Notes: generated from the sequence alone by a model not told the origin. 64,000 nucleotides of DNA from Aulosira sp. FACHB-615 (GCF_014698045.1 NZ_JACJSE010000012.1:124001-188000), one strand, 5' to 3'; numbered from the stretch's first letter, positions 55,810 through 64,000 are shown. Program-made: numbers and translations.

Positions 55810-57333
55810 TTAATTCTTGGCTTGTGATGGTGAACCAGGAATTGTCACATCGATGGTTGTGACTTGTCTGGCTAAACCTGTTAATGGTGGTTTAATTGCG
55901 GTTTGATTTCCCACAACTAAGGTTATCAGGTTTTCTGGTTTGAGATATTGCTTGGCTACCCGTTGCACATCGGCGGCGGTAGTGGCGGCGACGGCTTTTT
56001 GATAACGGAATAAAAAGTCTGATGGGTAGCCATAATATTCATACCGCATCAGCCGTGATAAGGTTTGACCGGGGTCTTGAAAGTTAAACACGAAAGAATT
56101 GAGAGTTGATTCTTTAGCAAAAGCCAGTTCTTGGGCTGTTACTGGTTGTGCTTGAATACGTTTAATTTCGGTTTGTAAGGATTTCACAAACTGGACGGTA
56201 GCCTCAGAACGGGTTTGTCCACCAGCCAAGAAAATACCGGGATAATCAAACCGGGGACTCCAGTAACCATATACAGAGTAAGCTAAACCTTGGCGCGATC
56301 GCACTTCGTTAAATAAGCGTCCACCAAAACCATTTAACACCCCGTTCAAAACATCCAATGCGGCATAGTCGGGGCTGTCGAATTGTCCGCCTAAATGCCC
56401 TAACAGTACACTACTTTGAGTCAACTGGGGCTGATTAACAAAAAATACTCCGCCTTTGTTGGCTGGGGAAACTTCTGGTAACTGGGGTTTAGTGATTTTG
56501 GGGTTACGTTGCCAATCACCTAATTTAGCTTGAATGAGCGATCGCATTTTTTTACTATCAAAATCGCCCACAATCCCCAAAATTATATTATTGGGGTGAA
56601 AGTATTGCTGGTAAAACTGAACTAAATCTTCCCGGCGAATTTTATCCAATGTGGCATATTCCACAGTCCGCGAATATGGACTTTCTTTGCCATAAACCAA
56701 TTTTCTAAATTCTCGGCTGGCAATACTATTAGGATCATCATTGCGGCGGGCAATTCCCCCTTTAGTTTGGTTCTTGGCTAAATCCAGTTTATCTTGGGCA
56801 AATACTGGTTCCCGCAGTACTTGGGCAAATAAACCAAACACAGTGTCCACATCTTCAGTTAGCGCCTCAAAACTTGCACTCCCCGAACCCTCACCAATAC
56901 TTGTTTCTACCGATGCAGCCCGTTGTTCTAAGATTTCATTGAGTTCATCGGGTGAATGCTGCTTAGTTCCCCCAGTCCGCATGACTGCACCTGTTAAACC
57001 AGCTAACCCAACTTTATCACCTGGTTCCCAACGGCTACCAGTCCGCACCAAAGCCGAACCACTCACTAACGGCAGTTCATGATCTTCTACTAAATACACA
57101 ACTAAGCCATTTTGTAAAGCAAAGCGTTCATATTTGGGTAATTTGACCGCAGGTAAAGCTGGTAATTTTAACTCTGTGTAATGTTTGGCTGTTGTTGTCG
57201 CTGCTAAAGAAAAGTCAAAAGTCAAAAGTAAAAAGGCAAAGGCAAACATGACAACATAAATCAACCTTTTACCATGCAATAGTTTGAATTTCATCGACCT
57301 CTTACCCTTCACCTGATGTTTATATCTGTGCAT
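55810..57333 (-). CDS. M16 family peptidase-like protein lacking the zinc motif
   Basis: 507 residues; the start may instead be the ATG at 57294, which has AAGAGG just before it. The signal peptide (hydrophobic about 24-44) is partly encoded by a heptamer repeat. The M16 fold is recognisable (RFALQNGLVVYLVEDHELP, GGRLFNEVRSRQGLAYSVY, FPNNIILGIVGDF-like segment), but where the HxxEH motif should be there is LAGLTGAVMRTGG, so it is the non-catalytic partner type. The catalytic homologue is 72 bp upstream on the same strand. The two probably form a periplasmic heterodimer like mitochondrial processing peptidase or PqqF/PqqG-type pairs. Confidence 0.88.
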   Translation of the reverse strand: MHRYKHQVKGKRSMKFKLLHGKRLIYVVMFAFAFLLLTFDFSLAATTTAKHYTELKLPALPAVKLPKYERFALQNGLVVYLVEDHELPLVSGSALVRTGSRWEPGDKVGLAGLTGAVMRTGGTKQHSPDELNEILEQRAASVETSIGEGSGSASFEALTEDVDTVFGLFAQVLREPVFAQDKLDLAKNQTKGGIARRNDDPNSIASREFRKLVYGKESPYSRTVEYATLDKIRREDLVQFYQQYFHPNNIILGIVGDFDSKKMRSLIQAKLGDWQRNPKITKPQLPEVSPANKGGVFFVNQPQLTQSSVLLGHLGGQFDSPDYAALDVLNGVLNGFGGRLFNEVRSRQGLAYSVYGYWSPRFDYPGIFLAGGQTRSEATVQFVKSLQTEIKRIQAQPVTAQELAFAKESTLNSFVFNFQDPGQTLSRLMRYEYYGYPSDFLFRYQKAVAATTAADVQRVAKQYLKPENLITLVVGNQTAIKPPLTGLARQVTTIDVTIPGSPSQAKN

Positions 57334-57405
57334 ATTTCTTCTCTCCCTTCGCGCCCTACCCTTCGGGAAGCCACTTCGTGTCTATGCGTTCTTTGCGGTT
57401 CGTTT

Positions 57406-59037
57406 TCATCCTTGTTTCGACAACAACTTACCAATAGTGCGATTTTCGGGGGTAAACGCTGCTTTGGCGACTCGTTGAATATCCGCCGGAGTTACCGCCG
57501 CAATTTCATCCAATTGCTTGAACAAGTTTTGCCAATCACCGGTTTTTACTTCATATTCCAACAACAACTGCGCCATCCCTGTATTAGAATCAAGGCTGCG
57601 GAGTAAATCGGCTCTGGCTTGAGTTTTCACACGCTGTAATTCGATGGCTGTGACTGGTTGAGTTTTTAAGTTATCAATTTCTTGACGTAAACCCGTGGCT
57701 AACTCATCCACAGTGTGACCGGGAGCCGTCAGGGCATAAAATAACAGCAAATTGGGATATTTATCGCCAGGAAAACCGCTATAACCTTGGGCTGTCAGGG
57801 CGAGTTGTTGTTTTTCCACCAAAGATTTATACAATCTGGAAGTGCGCCCTTCACTCAACAGTCGGCTGATAATTTCATACACAGCGTTATCGGGATGGGT
57901 AACTGCCGGACGGTGATAACCTTCTAAATACCAAGGTTGGGAAGGTAATTCTAAAGTGACTTGACGTGTTTCGGTTTGCTTGGGTTCTACCGGAATTTCT
58001 GATTTGGGTTTGGGTTTGCTAGGAAAACGCCCAAAGTAAATTTGTGCGAGTCGTTTGACTTCGTTGGGGTTAACATCACCAACAATTGCGATCGCTAGAT
58101 TATTTGGTGCATAGTAAGTATCAAAAAACTGCTTTACATCTGTGGGTGTGAGGTTGCGGATATCTTCGTCATAACCAATTACAGGCCGTCTGTAAGGATG
58201 AACTTTATACGCCGCATCGATGAATTTCTCCACCATCAACCCGATAGGTGAATTTTCCACCCGTAAGCGTCGTTCTTCCAAAATTACATCTTTTTCTTTA
58301 TAAAACTCCCGACTGAGTACAGGTTCTAAAAATCGCTCCGACTCCAGAGACATCCAAAGTTCTAATTTATTAGATGGAAAGCTGTAAAAATAACGAGTGG
58401 CTTCGGTGGAAGTATTCGCATTTAAGCCTACACCTCCCGCTTGTTCCACAATTTGCCCCATCTCGTTTTGCTTGACTAGCTTGACGGCTTGGGCTTCTAC
58501 TTGCTTAAATTCTGCTTGTAACCGCGTCACATCAGCTTTTTTATTCTCTGCCTTAGCTGTTCTAATTTGGCTATCTAACTGTTCTAGGCGTTCTAAAAGC
58601 GGCTTTTCAGCTTTGTAATCTGTAGTACCAATCCGTTGCGTACCCTTAAAAGCTAAATGTTCTAGAAAGTGCGCCACGCCAGTTTTCCCATCCGGCTCAT
58701 CCACACCACCAACATCAGCGTAGGTTAAAAAAGAAACCACAGGCGCTTGATGGCGTTCTAAAACAATGAACTTCATCCCATTGTCCAGTTGAAACTTAGT
58801 CAATTGCTTGACTACCCGATCTAAATAAGGCTGAATCGAGCTTTTCTCTGGTGGTTTGCTGGGTTGGACGGTGCGTGGTGGCGGTGGTGCAGTTTGAGTT
58901 TGCGCCACCGCCATTTCTGGGATTGTTCCCCACGAGAATATCGTTAATGCCAAAAAAGCAATTAACAGACGAGATAATCTGCTCAACACTTGATTTACAC
59001 CATTTACAACTACTTGTCGGCTACTAATCTGATTCAT
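57406..59037 (-). CDS. M16 family zinc metallopeptidase
   Basis: 543 residues from the ATG at 59037 (a TTG two codons upstream is also open). The signal peptide ends near MAVAQTQ. The active-site HFLEH motif lies near residue 125 in GVAHFLEHLAFKGT, and the downstream Glu region is STEATRYFYSFP. A charged coiled insert (about 146-190, LLERLEQLDSQIRTAKAE) separates the two. The C-terminal half carries the second M16 domain (SRLLSEGRTSRLYKSLVE). It should be the catalytic subunit that cleaves peptides in the periplasm, paired with the following inactive homologue. Confidence 0.92.
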   Translation of the reverse strand: MNQISSRQVVVNGVNQVLSRLSRLLIAFLALTIFSWGTIPEMAVAQTQTAPPPPRTVQPSKPPEKSSIQPYLDRVVKQLTKFQLDNGMKFIVLERHQAPVVSFLTYADVGGVDEPDGKTGVAHFLEHLAFKGTQRIGTTDYKAEKPLLERLEQLDSQIRTAKAENKKADVTRLQAEFKQVEAQAVKLVKQNEMGQIVEQAGGVGLNANTSTEATRYFYSFPSNKLELWMSLESERFLEPVLSREFYKEKDVILEERRLRVENSPIGLMVEKFIDAAYKVHPYRRPVIGYDEDIRNLTPTDVKQFFDTYYAPNNLAIAIVGDVNPNEVKRLAQIYFGRFPSKPKPKSEIPVEPKQTETRQVTLELPSQPWYLEGYHRPAVTHPDNAVYEIISRLLSEGRTSRLYKSLVEKQQLALTAQGYSGFPGDKYPNLLLFYALTAPGHTVDELATGLRQEIDNLKTQPVTAIELQRVKTQARADLLRSLDSNTGMAQLLLEYEVKTGDWQNLFKQLDEIAAVTPADIQRVAKAAFTPENRTIGKLLSKQG

Positions 59038-59314
59038 AAGCAACCATGAATTTTACGAGTAAGATAATCATTTTATTAGTAGCATCCAACATTAGTGTAT
59101 GGTGAAGAGCCAGTTAGCTGCTTTGCCAATAACTCAGAATTTTTAGATTGCTCAATTTGGAGAATCCAACTTCTTTTGTAAAGTTTCACTACCTGAGAAA
59201 CAGGTCAATATTTGGGCAGGGCGTTAATCTTGTATTAAGCTTTCCGTGCTTTTTGTAATCGATGTTAGACAATAATGCTACCTATCTCGTCCCGGAAATC
59301 ACACCGTAACTGTT

Positions 59315-59929
59315 ATGCGAGTTTTTAATTCTCCCCCACCTTCAGAAGCACAAACACGCAACCGCATTTTACAAGCGGCGCGGCGACTATTTGCCTCGCA
59401 AGGATTTGATGGTACAACTACCCGCGATTTAGCCCAAGCTGCGGGTGTGGCTGAGGGTACGTTATTTCGGCATTTTCCGAATAAAAAAGCCATTTTGGTG
59501 GAAGTGGCGACGGGTGGCTGGGTGGAGATATTAACGGATTTGCTAACAGAATTAAGTGAAATGGGCAGTTATAAGGCTGTAGCCCAGGTGATGCGCCGGA
59601 GGATGTGGAACTTCAAGAAAAATGCTGATTTGATGCGGGTGTGTTTTATGGAAGTGCAGTTTCACCCTGATTTACGCGATCGCATTCAAATCGAAGTTAT
59701 TAATAAAATGACAGATGTGGCGGAAGCCTTCTTTCAAACGGCAATGGATAAAGGCATTTATCGCCAAACCGATGCCAAACTTGTTGCTAAAGTATTTTTA
59801 GGCATGTTTGCGATCGCAGGTTTTTCTAATAACACCCTCATGGAACCCGACGCTTCTCCCCAAGAAATGCAGCAGATGGCTGAAGGACTGGCGGATATTT
59901 TTCTCAATGGCGTATTGGTGAAGGAGTAA
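59315..59929 (+). CDS. TetR family transcriptional regulator
   Basis: 204 residues. The N-terminal TetR helix-turn-helix is plain: TRNRILQAARRLFASQGF, TTTRDLAQAAGVAEGTLFRHFPNK (about 13-58). The C-terminal ligand domain is helical and not assignable. It is divergent from the M16 pair with 277 bp between, so it may control them or itself, but no operator palindrome was identified. A 9-bp tandem repeat follows the gene. Confidence 0.92.
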   Translation: MRVFNSPPPSEAQTRNRILQAARRLFASQGFDGTTTRDLAQAAGVAEGTLFRHFPNKKAILVEVATGGWVEILTDLLTELSEMGSYKAVAQVMRRRMWNFKKNADLMRVCFMEVQFHPDLRDRIQIEVINKMTDVAEAFFQTAMDKGIYRQTDAKLVAKVFLGMFAIAGFSNNTLMEPDASPQEMQQMAEGLADIFLNGVLVKE

Positions 59930-59935
59930 GAGGCG

Positions 59936-59978
59936 GAGATGGGGGAGACAAGGGAGACAAGGGAGACAAGGGAGACAT
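59936..59978 (+). repeat. Tandem 9-bp repeat
   Basis: GGGAGACAA units repeated four times, between the convergent TetR and DUF4332 genes. Immediately after it, GACTCAGCACTCAGAACTC is another dispersed heptamer repeat that runs into the 3' end of the DUF4332 gene. Confidence 0.85.
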
Positions 59979-59984
59979 ATTTAT

Positions 59985-60437
59985 TCAGGACTCAGCACTC
60001 AGAACTCCCTTAGCTTGTTGACTCCATTGCTGAACTAACTCAACTGATGGACACAAGTCTCGTCGTTGCAAGGTGGCTACTTGCAAACGCATAATTTGTC
60101 TGTGTAATCTATGGCTGGGTGTTTGGGCTAATTGGGCGACAGAACCGATTCCTGCATGAAGCAATAAGCCACAATATTGTGTGCCAACACTGGGAATGCG
60201 CGATAAATCAGCTAGTGCTACCCATTTATTGACATACTGAAGATGAACTTGTAATTTACTAGCTAACGCTAATTTAGCTTCTAGAGTTTTACCTTGGTTA
60301 AATAAGCTGCGTGTAGTTTTAATACCGCAAACTTGTAGTTGCGATCGCTCTTCTTGACTTAATCCCGGTAATTGTTCAATCGGCCAGTCACCAGATTGAA
60401 AGAAACTTCGGCTTTTATCTTGAGGTTTAGCAGACAT
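59985..60437 (-). CDS. DUF4332 domain protein (helix-hairpin-helix-like)
   Basis: 150 residues from the ATG at 60437; a TTG three codons upstream is less likely. The pattern IEQLPGLSQEERSQLQVCGIKTTRSLFNQG and LSRIPSVGTQYCGLLLHAGI is the duplicated helix-hairpin-helix arrangement of DUF4332, suggestive of nucleic-acid binding. The last residues (VLSAES) are encoded by the CTGAGTGCTGAGT repeat, so the C-terminus looks altered by repeat invasion. Convergent with the tetR gene. Confidence 0.8.
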   Translation of the reverse strand: MSAKPQDKSRSFFQSGDWPIEQLPGLSQEERSQLQVCGIKTTRSLFNQGKTLEAKLALASKLQVHLQYVNKWVALADLSRIPSVGTQYCGLLLHAGIGSVAQLAQTPSHRLHRQIMRLQVATLQRRDLCPSVELVQQWSQQAKGVLSAES

Positions 60438-60804
60438 TTTGGACAATCAGATATGGGTAGTTGGGATTTGGGAAAAAATTTCCCTTTGTGGAGATTAATT
60501 CACTAAAATCTTAGCTTTGCTGATTAAGGGGATGAATTTTGTTTCGCGCCTTTGCGCGAAAAATCTGTCTTTCATTTTGCTTCGACATCTTAATTCATAC
60601 CGCATTTATGCAATGCCAAATCTTGATACAAAGACAAGTTAAGAGAATATTAGGTTGGGTGTAGTGATAGCGTAACCCAACAAAGTATGCGTGAATGTTG
60701 GGTTCCGTTCCTCCACCCAACCTACAACTCGACTACACCTTAAGCTGACATAATAGACATCTCCAAATTCCCACAGCCCATACACCCTTACACCCCTGAT
60801 ATTT
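60438..60804. other. Non-coding region with palindromic element
   Basis: 367 bases. It contains a TTTCGCGCCTTTGCGCGAAA hairpin (60543-60562), the repeat element at 60651-60725, and a CACCCTTACACCCC tract. No gene seen. Confidence 0.6.
60651..60725 (-). repeat. Palindromic repeat element, copy 2 (inverted)
   Basis: Reverse complement of 7761-7842 with very few differences over about 75 bp, including the central CATACTTTGTTGGGTTACGC part and both inverted ends. Confidence 0.8.
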
Positions 60805-61386
60805 TCACTTCTTGCCTAAATTCCGCTTCATTTCTTCTAATTCGTCTTCTGTTTCCCAACGGCGGAATTTTTCTTCTAAGTCATCAACAGTTCTGGAAGT
60901 ATTTGTAGAAGAATTCCACCAACCGTTAGTGTCTATACGTTGTTGTTGGGCTTGGGATTTAGCGCGTGCTGTTTGGGCTTCTGCGGCTTTTGCTTGTACT
61001 TCCTGTCTTCGGACTTGAATTTTGCGTAATAATTCTTGAGATTGATTCAGGCGTTCTTTCAGCCCTTGCATGTGTCCCCATTTTTGGTTTCCTTCTCGCA
61101 GTAAGGCGGCTTCTCGTTCTTGGGCGGCGGCGGCTAAATCTTGTCTACCCGCATCTTTGGCTTTTTGTACGCGGATGTGCCAACGCTGAATTTCTTGGGC
61201 GGTGGAAAGAATGTCGTCTTGCGATCGCTTTTCTTGGACTTGTAAATCTGCTATTAGCTTTAAAGTATCATCTTCTTGCTGACGTAGTTGCTCTAACAGG
61301 GCATCTAACTCCAAATGTGGATTATTACGCAAGAATTCTTCTAAACGGTTTTCTAAAAACCGACTCAAATCATCAAATAAGCCCAC
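60805..61386 (-). CDS. Coiled-coil protein, PspA-like (TIGR04376-type)
   Basis: 193 residues, almost entirely helical and charged, with heptads over about 20-150 and no membrane segment. The N-terminus MGLFDDLSRFLENRLEEFL forms an amphipathic helix as in PspA/IM30-type membrane-binding proteins. I believe it belongs to a conserved cyanobacterial family (TIGR04376) whose role is unknown. Family name from memory. Convergent with no gene; divergent from the ABC transporter genes. Confidence 0.7.
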   Translation of the reverse strand: MGLFDDLSRFLENRLEEFLRNNPHLELDALLEQLRQQEDDTLKLIADLQVQEKRSQDDILSTAQEIQRWHIRVQKAKDAGRQDLAAAAQEREAALLREGNQKWGHMQGLKERLNQSQELLRKIQVRRQEVQAKAAEAQTARAKSQAQQQRIDTNGWWNSSTNTSRTVDDLEEKFRRWETEDELEEMKRNLGKK

Positions 61387-61598
61387 TGCCAGAACTCCAG
61401 GGTTGGGTGTGTGAGTATTTTTATTTTATCATCCTGATAGAAAGACCACAGATAGAGTCTTAAGGGGACTAAGTACATTCATACCACTTTGCCCTAAATA
61501 TATTAGGAGACGTATCCCAGCGATCGCTTCACCTCACCTTACTCAACTACAATATATATAGACTTTGTTGCGAATTGTATAGTTAGGGATTGGCTGTC

Positions 61599-62618
61599 AT
61601 GGCTCCCGCCGTTTTAATTCAAAATCTGCAAAAGCGTTACGGTACCGTTGAAGCCGTCAAAGACGTTTCTTTTGAGGTAGAACCAGGAGAAATCTTTGGT
61701 TTGCTTGGCCCCAACGGTGCAGGTAAAACTACAACTCTGCGTGCTTTGTGTACCCTCACAACTCCTGATGCAGGCAAAATCGAAGTATCGGGTGTGTCTG
61801 TGCTGGATAACCCCAGAGTAGCTAGACAAAAACTCGGTTATGTAGCGCAGGAAGTCGCTATTGATAAAGTTCTAACTGGAAAAGAACTGCTGCAATTGCA
61901 AGCGGCGCTTTATCACCTCCCTGGCGTGGTAGCAAAACAGCGAATTCAAACAGTTTTAGATTTACTGAGTTTGCAAGAATACGCCGATAAAAAGACAGGG
62001 ACTTATTCTGGTGGTTTACGTAAACGGCTAGATTTAGCTGCTGGGCTGCTTCATGCGCCGGATGTCTTGGTTTTAGATGAACCTACAGTTGGATTGGACA
62101 TCGAAAGCCGATTTGTTGTCTGGGAGTTTTTACGGAAGTTACGAGCATCAGGCACTACAGTTTTAATTACCAGCCATTATTTAGAAGAGATTGACGCATT
62201 AGCCGATCGCGTCGCTATTATTGACCGTGGGATTGTTATTGCCACAGGTACACCCTCACAATTAAAGGATAGGGTAGGAGGCGATCGCATTACCCTACGC
62301 ATCCGGGAATTTTCACCCCTGGAAGAAGCCGAAAAAGCCAAAAACCTCTTACAAGCTTTGTCTTTTGTCCAAGAAATCATCATCAACAGCGCCCAAGGTA
62401 ATTCCCTTAACTTGGTAGTCACACCCCAAAGTGATGCCTTAATTACCATCCAACAAACCCTAAATCATGCCAGCTTACCAATTTTCGGCATCGCCCAATC
62501 ACGCCCCAGTCTAGATGATGTCTACCTCGCCGCCACTGGACGCACCTTAATGGATGCAGAACTAGCCGCCATTGCTAACCGTGATCCGAAAGCCGAAAAG
62601 AAGCAAAATATGAGATAG
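61599..62618 (+). CDS. ABC transporter ATP-binding protein, DrrA-like
   Basis: 339 residues from the ATG at 61599, with AGGGA at 61585-61589 nine bases before it. Walker A GPNGAGKTT, Q-loop YVAQEV, signature YSGGLRKR and Walker B VLVLDEPT are all intact, followed by the switch His in ITSHYLEE. The C-terminal 90 residues match the DrrA-type extension. It should energise export through the ABC-2 permease gene 446 bp downstream. The substrate is unknown. Confidence 0.93.
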   Translation: MAPAVLIQNLQKRYGTVEAVKDVSFEVEPGEIFGLLGPNGAGKTTTLRALCTLTTPDAGKIEVSGVSVLDNPRVARQKLGYVAQEVAIDKVLTGKELLQLQAALYHLPGVVAKQRIQTVLDLLSLQEYADKKTGTYSGGLRKRLDLAAGLLHAPDVLVLDEPTVGLDIESRFVVWEFLRKLRASGTTVLITSHYLEEIDALADRVAIIDRGIVIATGTPSQLKDRVGGDRITLRIREFSPLEEAEKAKNLLQALSFVQEIIINSAQGNSLNLVVTPQSDALITIQQTLNHASLPIFGIAQSRPSLDDVYLAATGRTLMDAELAAIANRDPKAEKKQNMR

Positions 62619-62680
62619 AGGGAATGGGGAATAGGGAGTAGGGAGTGGGAAAAACATACTCCTTATTCCCTACTCCCTAC
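62619..62680 (+). repeat. Heptamer foldback after the ABC ATPase gene
   Basis: GGGAATAGGGAGTAGGGAGT faces ACTCCTTATTCCCTACTCCC across a short loop, forming a hairpin with one mismatch. It may act as a terminator or simply be repeat expansion. Confidence 0.7.
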
Positions 62681-63052
62681 TAGGTATAGTGTAGGTTTTT
62701 CATAAAGGAATGAGTAATGACTGTAAAATCAACGCCAGAATCTTCCTTTCCTTCACCCTTACACCCCTACACCCTTTACCTACTCCCCACTCACTACTCC
62801 CTACTAGGTATAGTGTAGGTTTTTCATAAAGGAATGAGTAATGACTGTAAAATCAACGCCAGAATCTTCCTTTCCTCCACCCTTACACCCCTACACCCTT
62901 TACCTACTCCCCACTCACTACTCCCTACTAGGTATAGTGTAGGTTTTTCATAAAGGAATGAGTAATGACTGTAAAATCAACGCCAGAATCTTCCTTTCCT
63001 CCACCCTTACACCCCTACACCCTTAACCTACTCCCCACTCGCTACTCCCTAC
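62681..63052 (+). repeat. Three tandem copies of a 124-bp unit carrying a ribosome site and start codon
   Basis: Units begin at 62681, 62805 and 62929. Each contains AAAGGAATGAGTA then an ATG (62717, 62841, 62965) and about ten codons (MTVKSTPESS), then C-rich CCCTACACCC and ACTCCCCAC repeats. The second and third copies differ from the first by one base in the TTTCCTtCACC/TTTCCTcCACC part, and the third diverges at its end. Each short frame stops after about 33 codons, or runs out just before the permease start. Confidence 0.92.
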
Positions 63053-63064
63053 TCCCTAATTGTT

Positions 63065-63943
63065 ATGAGTGTAACCCCTAAATCTGATGTAAATTGGCAG
63101 CAACTAGCTTCACCTGCGGATGCTGCACCTAATTTTTTTGGTGAATTAGTCCAAGAGACACTGGCTTTAACTCGTCGCTTGTTTATTCAATTACAACGCC
63201 GTCCCTCCACATTATTGGCGGGAATTATTCAGCCTGTGATGTGGTTGGTGTTATTCGGCGCTTTATTCCAAAATGCACCGAAGGGTTTATTTGGTAGTAC
63301 GACAAATTACGGTCAATTTTTGGCAGCAGGTGTAATTGTTTTTACAGCTTTTGCCGGGGCTTTGAATGCCGGATTACCTGTGATGTTTGACCGCGAATTT
63401 GGCTTTTTGAATCGTTTATTAGTCGCGCCTCTAGCATCACGCTTTTCCATTGTCTTTGCTTCCGCCATCTTTATTATTAGCCAAAGCTTACTGCAAGCAG
63501 CCGTAATTGTCGGTGCAGCAGCCTTTTTAGGTGCGGGGATACCAGATGCCGCAGGCTTGGGTGCGATCGCTCTCATCGTCTTCCTCTTAGCTTTGGGCGT
63601 AACTGCGATTTCCCTTGGTTTGGCTTTTGCCCTACCCGGACATATTGAATTAATTGCTGTAATATTCGTTACTAACCTGCCTTTATTATTTGCCAGCACC
63701 GCTTTAGCACCCTTATCTTTCATGCCCCAGTGGTTACAAGTTGTCGCCACTCTCAACCCTCTCAGCTACGCTATTGAACCTATCCGTTATCTTTATTTGC
63801 ATCAACACTGGGGATTGAGTAGCGTTGTGATGCAAGCACCTTGGGGTGATATTACCTTTGGCAGTGCTTTGTTAATTTTGTTGGGCTTTGCTGTTGTGGC
63901 TTTACTCAGCATTCAACCCCAACTACGCAAAACTCTTGCTTAA
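63065..63943 (+). CDS. ABC-2 type transporter permease
   Basis: 292 residues with about six membrane helices (about 45-65, 85-110, 130-158, 165-188, 195-215, 262-282). The segments RRPSTLLAGIIQPVMWLVLFG and ALNAGLPVMFDREFGFLNRLL are those of ABC-2/DrrB permeases. It is the partner of the ATPase gene upstream. The start ATG follows directly on the 124-bp repeat, and the start-like MTVKSTPESS codons in that repeat raise the question whether the original N-terminus was rearranged. Confidence 0.9.
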   Translation: MSVTPKSDVNWQQLASPADAAPNFFGELVQETLALTRRLFIQLQRRPSTLLAGIIQPVMWLVLFGALFQNAPKGLFGSTTNYGQFLAAGVIVFTAFAGALNAGLPVMFDREFGFLNRLLVAPLASRFSIVFASAIFIISQSLLQAAVIVGAAAFLGAGIPDAAGLGAIALIVFLLALGVTAISLGLAFALPGHIELIAVIFVTNLPLLFASTALAPLSFMPQWLQVVATLNPLSYAIEPIRYLYLHQHWGLSSVVMQAPWGDITFGSALLILLGFAVVALLSIQPQLRKTLA

Positions 63944-63983
63944 GATAAAAGCATGGTGTCGTTGGAGCGTATTGGAGAATCTC

Positions 63984-64000
63984 ATGCAAAAATCATTTTT
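63984..64000 (+). CDS. Possible start of a further gene, cut by the window edge
   Basis: An ATG at 63984 follows GGAGAATCTC, a good ribosome site, and begins MQKSF before the window ends. An alternative frame from ATG 63954 is also open to the edge. Too short to name. Confidence 0.3.

Noticed and set aside
60966..61463. 165-codon plus-strand ORF
   Set aside because: Antisense to the coiled-coil gene at 60805-61386; its hydrophobic look comes from complementary Gln/Lys/Glu codons.
63313..63756. 147-codon reverse ORF inside the permease gene
   Set aside because: Shadow of membrane-helix codons of the ABC-2 permease.

Overview
The window looks like chromosomal DNA of a filamentous, probably heterocyst-forming cyanobacterium of the Nostoc/Anabaena/Calothrix type. 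The reasons are many HIP1 octamers (GCGATCGC), abundant short tandem G/C-rich heptamer-like repeats between genes and sometimes inside them, cyanobacterial marker genes (LdpA, Ycf45-type ATPase, DUF3038/DUF4335 pair, DUF4332), and very large multidomain two-component proteins. No rRNA or tRNA gene was recognised. I could not run any search, so family names rest on motif recognition.

Layout. 1-7738: a chemotaxis-type locus. A CheC-like phosphatase (cut by the window edge) and a CheY run leftward. An orphan IS1-type insA lies in the divergent gap. CheA, CheW, a soluble methyl-accepting protein, CheB and CheR run rightward. Together they form a receptor, kinase, adaptor, adaptation and phosphatase set. 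8147-9672: a small charged protein and a GT25-like glycosyltransferase. 10878-20317: four consecutive exported proteins (DUF11/SdrD-like, Ig-like plus outer-membrane barrel, beta-helix plus OmpA, glycine-rich DUF11), which look like an outer-surface assembly. 20661-23638: a PD-(D/E)XK-like protein, an EEP-family hydrolase and a cardiolipin synthase-like protein. 24440-31039: a 2199-residue hybrid kinase with an array of 92-residue poly-HAMP units, GAF, kinase core and three receivers. 31244-41761: SdhA, small cyanobacterial proteins, a methyltransferase, the Ycf45-type ATPase next to LdpA, and a REC-GGDEF-EAL protein. 42719-52990: housekeeping genes (MOSC, LepB, dihydroorotase-like, TsaE, YvcK, RuvC, DUF3038/DUF4335, YiaA/B). 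53099-55438: a CRISPR array of 32 repeats without cas genes in the window, read leftward from a leader on its right. 55810-63943: a pair of M16 peptidases, a TetR regulator, DUF4332 and coiled-coil proteins, and an ABC-2 type exporter (ATPase plus permease) separated by a 124-bp triplication.

The most unusual theme is repeat DNA entering genes. A foldback element found between genes at 31080-31240 also sits in frame inside the CheW domain of CheA. Similar G/C-rich repeats form a linker in the giant kinase, an insert in LdpA, parts of two signal peptides and the C-terminus of the DUF4332 protein. Two further small palindromic element families (around 23640/33888 and 7761/60651) occur as near-identical inverted copies. 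The poly-HAMP array, the surface-protein cluster, the dihydroorotase-like protein with glutamine in place of the first metal histidine, and the CRISPR array with one 54-nt spacer are the other points worth following.
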